The notes beneath the pieces are model-generated. The model saw only the letters and a program-made list of their open reading frames with translations. It was not told the DNA's origin and did no database searches. The position numbers and the translations under genes were made by a program. Of a DNA stretch of 64,000 nucleotides, positions 61,311-64,000 are shown piece by piece. The stretch's first letter is position 1. Each line of letters begins with the position of its first letter. This DNA comes from an uncultured Pelagibacteraceae bacterium (GTDB lineage: Bacteria > Pseudomonadota > Alphaproteobacteria > Pelagibacterales > Pelagibacteraceae): the NCBI GenBank assembly GCA_902611845.1, contig CACMAX010000006.1, forward strand, positions 30,252 to 94,251. The letters are read 5' to 3'.

Positions 61311-64000
61311 TAAAATATTTAATCATTTTAAAATACACACTCAGTATTCAATTTGTGAAGGAGCTGTAAAAATCCATCAATTAAAGGATTTTTGCAAAAA
61401 AAATAAAATTAAATCTTTAGGGCTATCAGATACTTACAATTTATCAGGTGCATTAGAATTTTCAGAAAATTTATCTTCCGTAGGTACACAACCTATCATT
61501 GGAACTCAGATTTTATTTAAATACAAAGAATTTAGTGGTTTAATACCTCTTATAGCTAAAAATGCCATTGGATATAAAAATATTATTAAACTCTCATCAA
61601 AATCTTATTTAGAAAACTCTGAGACTACTTCTCCACATTGTAAATTAGACGACTTATTAAATAATTCCGATGGTATTATAATTTTAACCGGTTCAATTAA
61701 ATGTTTTTTTGGTTCACTTTTTAACAAAGGTTTATTCAACGAAATTGAAGAATTATTGATTAAGTTAAAAGGAAAATTTCAAGAAAATATTTATATTGAA
61801 ATTCAAAGACATAATGACTTGAATGAGAAAGACTTTGAAAATTATAATCTAAAAATTTCAAAAAAGTTAGAATTACCAATTATTGCTTCTCATGAAGTTT
61901 ATTATTTAGATAAAGATATGTTCGAGGCTCATGATGCATTGATGTGTATAGGTGAAAAAACATATATAAACGACTCAAATAGGATAAGACTTACAAATCA
62001 ACATTATTTTAAATCTTCAGACGAGATGATTGAGGTTTTTAAAGATTTACCCGAGGCATTAGAAAATAATTTTAACCTACCGTTTAGATGTTCTTTTAAA
62101 CCAAATTTTTCTAAACCTATTTTGCCAAGTATTTCATCTTCAGAAAAAGATCCAAATGAAATGTTGAAAGAATTATCTTTTGAAGGGCTAAAAGATAAAT
62201 TTAAATTAATTTTTAATATTGATCACACAAATGTTGAAAAAGATAAAAAGTTTTTAGAATATAAAAAAAGATTAGATCATGAAATACGAATAATAGTTGA
62301 AATGAATTATTCTGGTTATTTCTTAATTGTTTCAGATTATATTAAGTGGGCTAAACTTAATAAAATTCCTGTAGGACCAGGTCGGGGATCTGGTGCGGGT
62401 TCTTTGGTTGCTTGGTGTTTATCTATAACTGATATTGACCCAATAAAATTTAATCTTATTTTTGAAAGATTTCTTAACCCAGATAGAATTTCGATGCCTG
62501 ATTTTGATATAGATTTTTGTGAGGAAAAAAGAGATTTAGTTTTTAAATATTTAACTACAAAATATAAAGATAGTGTCGCTCACATTATTACTTTTGGTAA
62601 ACTTAAAGCACGAATGGTGATCAGAGATGTTGGTAGAGTACTTGGATTACCTTATGGTTTTATTGACAGCATTTGTAAAATGATACCATTTGATCCCTCA
62701 AGGCCGATGTCTTTACAGCAGTGTATAAATGTCGAACCTAGACTTCAAAAATTAATTGAAGAAGATAAAAGAGTCGAACGTTTAGTAAATTTATCTCTTA
62801 AGCTAGAGGGTTTAAACCGTAACGTTGCAACACATGCTGCTGGTGTGGTTATTGCTGATAAAAAATTAACAGAAACAGTTCCTTTATATAAAGACAATAA
62901 TTCAGAATTGTTATTACCATCAACACAATTTGACATGTATTCAGCTGAAAATGCAGGTCTAATTAAATTTGATTTTCTAGGTTTAAAAACACTTACAGTT
63001 ATCGATAAAACTCAAAAGTTGATAAATAAAATAGATCAAAAGTTTAAAATTGAGAAAATTAATTATGAAGATCAAAAAGTATATAATCTATTATCAAATG
63101 GAAAAACTGTTGGCTTATTTCAGCTAGAGAGTTCTGGCATGAAAGATGCCCTTATCAATATGAAGCCAAACAGATTAGAAGATATAATAGCGTTAGTAGC
63201 TTTATATAGGCCTGGACCTATGAGTAATATACCAATTTACAACGAGTGCAAACATGGAAAAAGAGTACCAGATTATCTTCATCCAAAATTAGAGAACATA
63301 TTAAAACCTACTTATGGGGTTATAATTTATCAAGAACAAGTTATGCAAATTGCTCAAATCCTATCTGGTTTTACAGCTGGAGAAGCAGATATTTTAAGAA
63401 GGGCAATGGGGAAGAAAAAGAGAGCAGAACTTGAAAAACAAAAGCAAAGATTTGTGGATGGTGCTTTTAAAAATGGAATTAGTAAAGATATCTCTGCAGG
63501 AATATTTTTAAAGATAGAACCATTCGCAGAATATGGTTTTAATAAAAGTCATGCAGCAGCATATGCTGTAATAGCTTATCAAACAGCTTTTCTTAAAACT
63601 TATTACCCTCATGAATTTTTTGTTGCCTCAATGTCTATGGAGTTATCAAATCAAAAAAAATTAAGTGAATTTTACGAAGAATTAAAAAGACTTAATATTT
63701 CAGTTGTACGACCTGATATTAATAAATCTTATGCTGATTTTTTTTCAGATGGTAAGAATTTTTATTATGCATTAGGAGCAATCAAAAATGTAGGATACGA
63801 AGCTATATCTAATGTTGTAAAAGAAAGAATAAATAATGGTAATTTTAAAAGCATAACTGATTTTATTAATAGAGTTGATCCTAAAGATATCAATAAATTG
63901 CAATTAGAGGGATTAGTAAAAGCTGGAGCTTTCGATAGCTTGAGTGAAAATAGACAATCGTTGTTCGCTTCAATACCAAACATAATATTAAAATCAAAAA
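61294..64000 (+). CDS. dnaE: DNA polymerase III subunit alpha (3' truncated by window edge)
   Basis: Own translation MKESINKIFNHFKIHTQYSICEGAVKI..., PVGPGRGSGAGSLVAWCL, PDFDIDFCEEKR, LYRPGPMSNIP; absent from the ORF track because it runs off the window. Confidence 0.95.
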   Translation, partial: MKESINKIFNHFKIHTQYSICEGAVKIHQLKDFCKKNKIKSLGLSDTYNLSGALEFSENLSSVGTQPIIGTQILFKYKEFSGLIPLIAKNAIGYKNIIKLSSKSYLENSETTSPHCKLDDLLNNSDGIIILTGSIKCFFGSLFNKGLFNEIEELLIKLKGKFQENIYIEIQRHNDLNEKDFENYNLKISKKLELPIIASHEVYYLDKDMFEAHDALMCIGEKTYINDSNRIRLTNQHYFKSSDEMIEVFKDLPEALENNFNLPFRCSFKPNFSKPILPSISSSEKDPNEMLKELSFEGLKDKFKLIFNIDHTNVEKDKKFLEYKKRLDHEIRIIVEMNYSGYFLIVSDYIKWAKLNKIPVGPGRGSGAGSLVAWCLSITDIDPIKFNLIFERFLNPDRISMPDFDIDFCEEKRDLVFKYLTTKYKDSVAHIITFGKLKARMVIRDVGRVLGLPYGFIDSICKMIPFDPSRPMSLQQCINVEPRLQKLIEEDKRVERLVNLSLKLEGLNRNVATHAAGVVIADKKLTETVPLYKDNNSELLLPSTQFDMYSAENAGLIKFDFLGLKTLTVIDKTQKLINKIDQKFKIEKINYEDQKVYNLLSNGKTVGLFQLESSGMKDALINMKPNRLEDIIALVALYRPGPMSNIPIYNECKHGKRVPDYLHPKLENILKPTYGVIIYQEQVMQIAQILSGFTAGEADILRRAMGKKKRAELEKQKQRFVDGAFKNGISKDISAGIFLKIEPFAEYGFNKSHAAAYAVIAYQTAFLKTYYPHEFFVASMSMELSNQKKLSEFYEELKRLNISVVRPDINKSYADFFSDGKNFYYALGAIKNVGYEAISNVVKERINNGNFKSITDFINRVDPKDINKLQLEGLVKAGAFDSLSENRQSLFASIPNIILKSK

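Noticed and set aside
63246-63434. 62-aa + strand ORF near window end
   Set aside because: Out-of-frame ORF inside dnaE, which is open from 61294 to the window end.
1-64000. CRISPR arrays, rRNA genes, classical anti-phage systems, prophage structural genes
   Set aside because: No regularly spaced repeats, rRNA sequence, Cas, restriction-modification or phage structural proteins were seen in the ORF list or by reading the intergenic regions.

Overview
This is a low-GC, densely packed bacterial chromosome segment. Gene content and order (tig-clpP-clpX-lon, a full nuoA-N operon, then birA-coaX-rnj-DUF1467-proS-lolC/E-lolD-dnaE) point to Alphaproteobacteria, most likely Pelagibacterales/SAR11; the taxonomy is inference. 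Positions ~1-19.6 kb are an accessory catabolic/transport region: enoyl-CoA hydratase, CoA transferase, FAD/Fe-S oxidase, enolase-superfamily enzyme, aminotransferase, M24 hydrolase, GMC oxidoreductase, DctPQM TRAP transporter, NCS1 permease and Zn-alcohol dehydrogenase. Positions ~20-32.8 kb hold a glycerol-3-phosphate/glycerophosphodiester module (glpD, ugpB-A-E-E'-C, a GDPD phosphodiesterase, DUF1868, glpK) with a tandemly duplicated ugpE. Positions 33.1-39.1 kb are tRNA-Leu plus the protein quality-control genes. Between lon and tRNA-Val lies a ~1.67 kb insertion of small secreted/membrane ORFs. It is flanked by a 43-bp direct repeat made of the 5' half of tRNA-Val, and this is the most unusual structure in the window. 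It looks like integration at the tRNA anticodon loop in which the newcomer supplied a new 5' half and a new promoter, leaving an orphan, possibly transcribed tRNA 5' half behind lon. No CRISPR, rRNA, transposase or integrase was seen. All assignments come from reading the sequence and from family-level recognition; no searches were run.
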